Shown piece after piece: positions 63,009-64,000 of a stretch of DNA of 64,000 nucleotides. The translations under genes and the position numbers were made by a program. The stretch spans positions 20,138 to 84,137 of the forward strand of contig NZ_CAAFUZ010000093.1 in the NCBI RefSeq assembly GCF_900766305.1. The letters are read 5' to 3'. The DNA comes from an uncultured Gemella sp. GTDB lineage: Bacteria > Bacillota > Bacilli > Staphylococcales > Gemellaceae. Under the pieces are notes generated by a model that saw nothing but the letters and a program-made list of their open reading frames with translations, ran no database searches and had not been told where the DNA came from. Numbering within the stretch: position 1 is the first letter of the stretch; every line of letters begins with the position of its first letter.

Positions 63009-63689
63009 TTATTTAACAACCGCAATAGCAGTTCTTATCATTATTTTAATATCATTTATAACACCGAATTCTTCAATGTACTTTAAGTTATATTTCATCT
63101 TATCTGGAAGAATTTCCTCCACATAGATTTCATCTACACTACGTCCACTGTCTTTGAATTTCTCAATAACTTCGTCTTCATCTTTGTACTCAATACTCGC
63201 TGGAGAAGTTATCCCAGCAGGAAGAAGTAATGTCGCATTCATTTCATCAGTGTATTTATCTACATATTTAGCTACTTCAGGTCTTACTCCAACAAAACTC
63301 ATATCACCTACAAGTACGTTGATAAGCTGAGGTAGTTCATCAAGGCGAAGTTTACGCAGCTTATGACCTACCTTACTTATTCGAGGATCATTTTGCTGAG
63401 TAACAGCTGTTCCAAGCTTATCAGCATCTTTAACCATAGTTCTAAACTTAAAGATTCTAAATGTTCGACCATAGGTTGTAATGCGCTCTTGCCTATAGAA
63501 CACAGGCCCCTCACTATCAAGTTTTATCCAGATAGCTATTCCTAAAATTATTGGCGATAAAGGAATAAGCAAAATCAATGCAAGTACCTTATCAAAAAGC
63601 AACTTCAGAAATAACGATATCTTCTTCTTTTCAATCGAAGCTCTATACTTTTTTACCGCTTCTGTGTCAAATCTATTATCAATGTTCAT
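63009..63689 (-). CDS. Initiating sugar phosphate transferase (polyprenol-phosphate type)
   Basis: A 226-residue bacterial sugar transferase that moves a sugar phosphate to undecaprenyl phosphate, starting the repeat unit. One N-terminal membrane helix (about 27-48) precedes the catalytic part with PVFYRQERITTYGRTFRIFK, FRTMVKDAD, LRKLRLDELPQLINVL and GDMSFVGVRPE, as in WbaP C-terminal or PglC-like enzymes. It heads the operon, with an extended -10 element upstream (TGTTATAAT, -10 at 63759-63754). AGGTG precedes the ATG. Confidence 0.93.
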   Translation of the reverse strand: MNIDNRFDTEAVKKYRASIEKKKISLFLKLLFDKVLALILLIPLSPIILGIAIWIKLDSEGPVFYRQERITTYGRTFRIFKFRTMVKDADKLGTAVTQQNDPRISKVGHKLRKLRLDELPQLINVLVGDMSFVGVRPEVAKYVDKYTDEMNATLLLPAGITSPASIEYKDEDEVIEKFKDSGRSVDEIYVEEILPDKMKYNLKYIEEFGVINDIKIMIRTAIAVVK

Positions 63690-63753
63690 CTTTCACCTTA
63701 CTTAATTTAACTGAATATTTATAAACAGTTTCTCAAATTTATTCCATCCCTTT

Positions 63754-63762
63754 ATTATAACA
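63754..63762 (-). promoter_or_regulatory. Extended -10 promoter of the polymer operon
   Basis: TGTTATAAT on the minus strand, about 65 bp before the start codon; no clear -35 box. Confidence 0.55.
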
Positions 63763-63802
63763 TATTTCTAGTTATAACAGAAGAAACGGAAGTAAAAAAA
63801 GA

Positions 63803-64000
63803 GGCTCTTTGTCAAATTCGGGGCATGGAGAAAAACAGGAAATGAAATCTAGGCAGCATTTTGCTGCTTAGATTTTGTCAACAATCTGGAAATCTAGGCA
63901 GCATTTTGCTGCTTAGATTTTTTCTTGTTTTCTTTAAGCTTAATATTATTTTTATACTCAGAAACAAATAATCTAGACATAATTAAAATACGTAATCTGA
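63803..64000. mobile_element. End of an insertion sequence (partial)
   Basis: GAGGCTCTTTGTCAAATTCG at 63803 is of the kind found at the ends of ISL3-like elements. Just inside are two tandem copies of a 45-bp unit (63845-63889, 63890-63922+), each with an inverted repeat AAATCTA(g)GCAGC / GCTGC(tt)AGATTT. A minus-strand frame is open from the window edge to a stop at 63894-63896. Only one end is visible, so the family and completeness are open. Confidence 0.4.
63894..64000 (-). CDS. Possible C-terminal end of a transposase (partial)
   Basis: About 35 codons run open from the right edge, ending in KENKKKSKQQNAA before the stop. The basic composition fits a transposase tail, but no conserved motif is visible. 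Its stop codon lies inside the second 45-bp repeat unit. Low confidence; it needs the sequence to the right to judge. Confidence 0.3.
   Translation of the reverse strand, partial: RLRILIMSRLFVSEYKNNIKLKENKKKSKQQNAA

Noticed and set aside
1-64000. tRNA and rRNA genes
   Set aside because: I saw no cloverleaf with CCA-type end or conserved rRNA segment in any gap.

Overview
The window is a stretch of chromosome from a low-GC, Gram-positive, host-associated member of the Bacilli. The best fit by content is Gemella or a close relative. The evidence is the AT-rich intergenic DNA with strong AGGAGG-type ribosome sites, the lipobox lipoproteins, and a pneumococcus-like phosphocholine/teichoic acid system (tarI, tarJ, licA, licB, licC, tacF, licD) together with cell-wall-binding repeat proteins. 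The genus call is inference from gene content, not from a marker gene.

Layout. Positions 1-5200 hold the 3' end of guaA, a degraded island-like segment bounded by a second copy of the guaA 3' end, an acetyltransferase, an orphan small ORF, two tandem membrane-anchored coiled-coil paralogues and a lipoprotein. Positions 5260-14900 form a nucleoside uptake and salvage block: three tandem BMP/PnrA-type substrate-binding lipoproteins, each with its own promoter, a double-ABC ATPase and two permeases, followed divergently by purine nucleoside phosphorylase and a HIT hydrolase. Positions 15000-20600 carry an acidic coiled-coil protein, anaerobic ribonucleotide reductase NrdD, a small alarmone synthetase and an APC amino acid permease.

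Positions 20800-28750 hold a complete glycine reductase operon (grdX-trxB-trxA-grdE-grdA-grdB-grdC-grdD, minus strand). It starts with a glycine riboswitch and terminator and ends at a strong terminator. GrdA and GrdB are selenoproteins: each has an in-frame UGA in the canonical motif, so naive ORF calling truncates both. The pathway reduces glycine to acetyl phosphate and ammonia using electrons from the TrxB/TrxA pair encoded in the same operon. Positions 29000-37500 hold housekeeping genes: a RarD-type transporter, a Nudix hydrolase, galU, htrA (with a CiaR-like direct repeat placed as in streptococci), pgeF, khpA and leuS.

Positions 38000-63700 are a cell-surface region. Four large secreted proteins share a signal peptide and 5-8 N-terminal choline-binding-type modules but end in four different peptidoglycan-active domains (C39-like peptidase, Amidase_3, CHAP, glucosaminidase). 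Interleaved are galE, a small secreted C39-like protein and a glycosyltransferase. Next come licA-licB-licC (choline uptake and activation), a membrane acyltransferase, tarI-tarJ (CDP-ribitol), a TacF-like flippase, and a six-gene operon that appears to build and decorate the polymer: initiating sugar transferase, DegT-type aminotransferase, LicD, GT2, a polymerase fused to a LicD domain, and a divergent LicD-like protein. The enzymes that attach phosphocholine and the proteins predicted to bind it therefore lie side by side.

The right edge holds what looks like the end of an insertion sequence. At least five copies of a ~45-57 bp imperfect palindrome are scattered between 30.5 and 53.7 kb, mostly serving as terminators. 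No rRNA, tRNA or CRISPR array was recognised.
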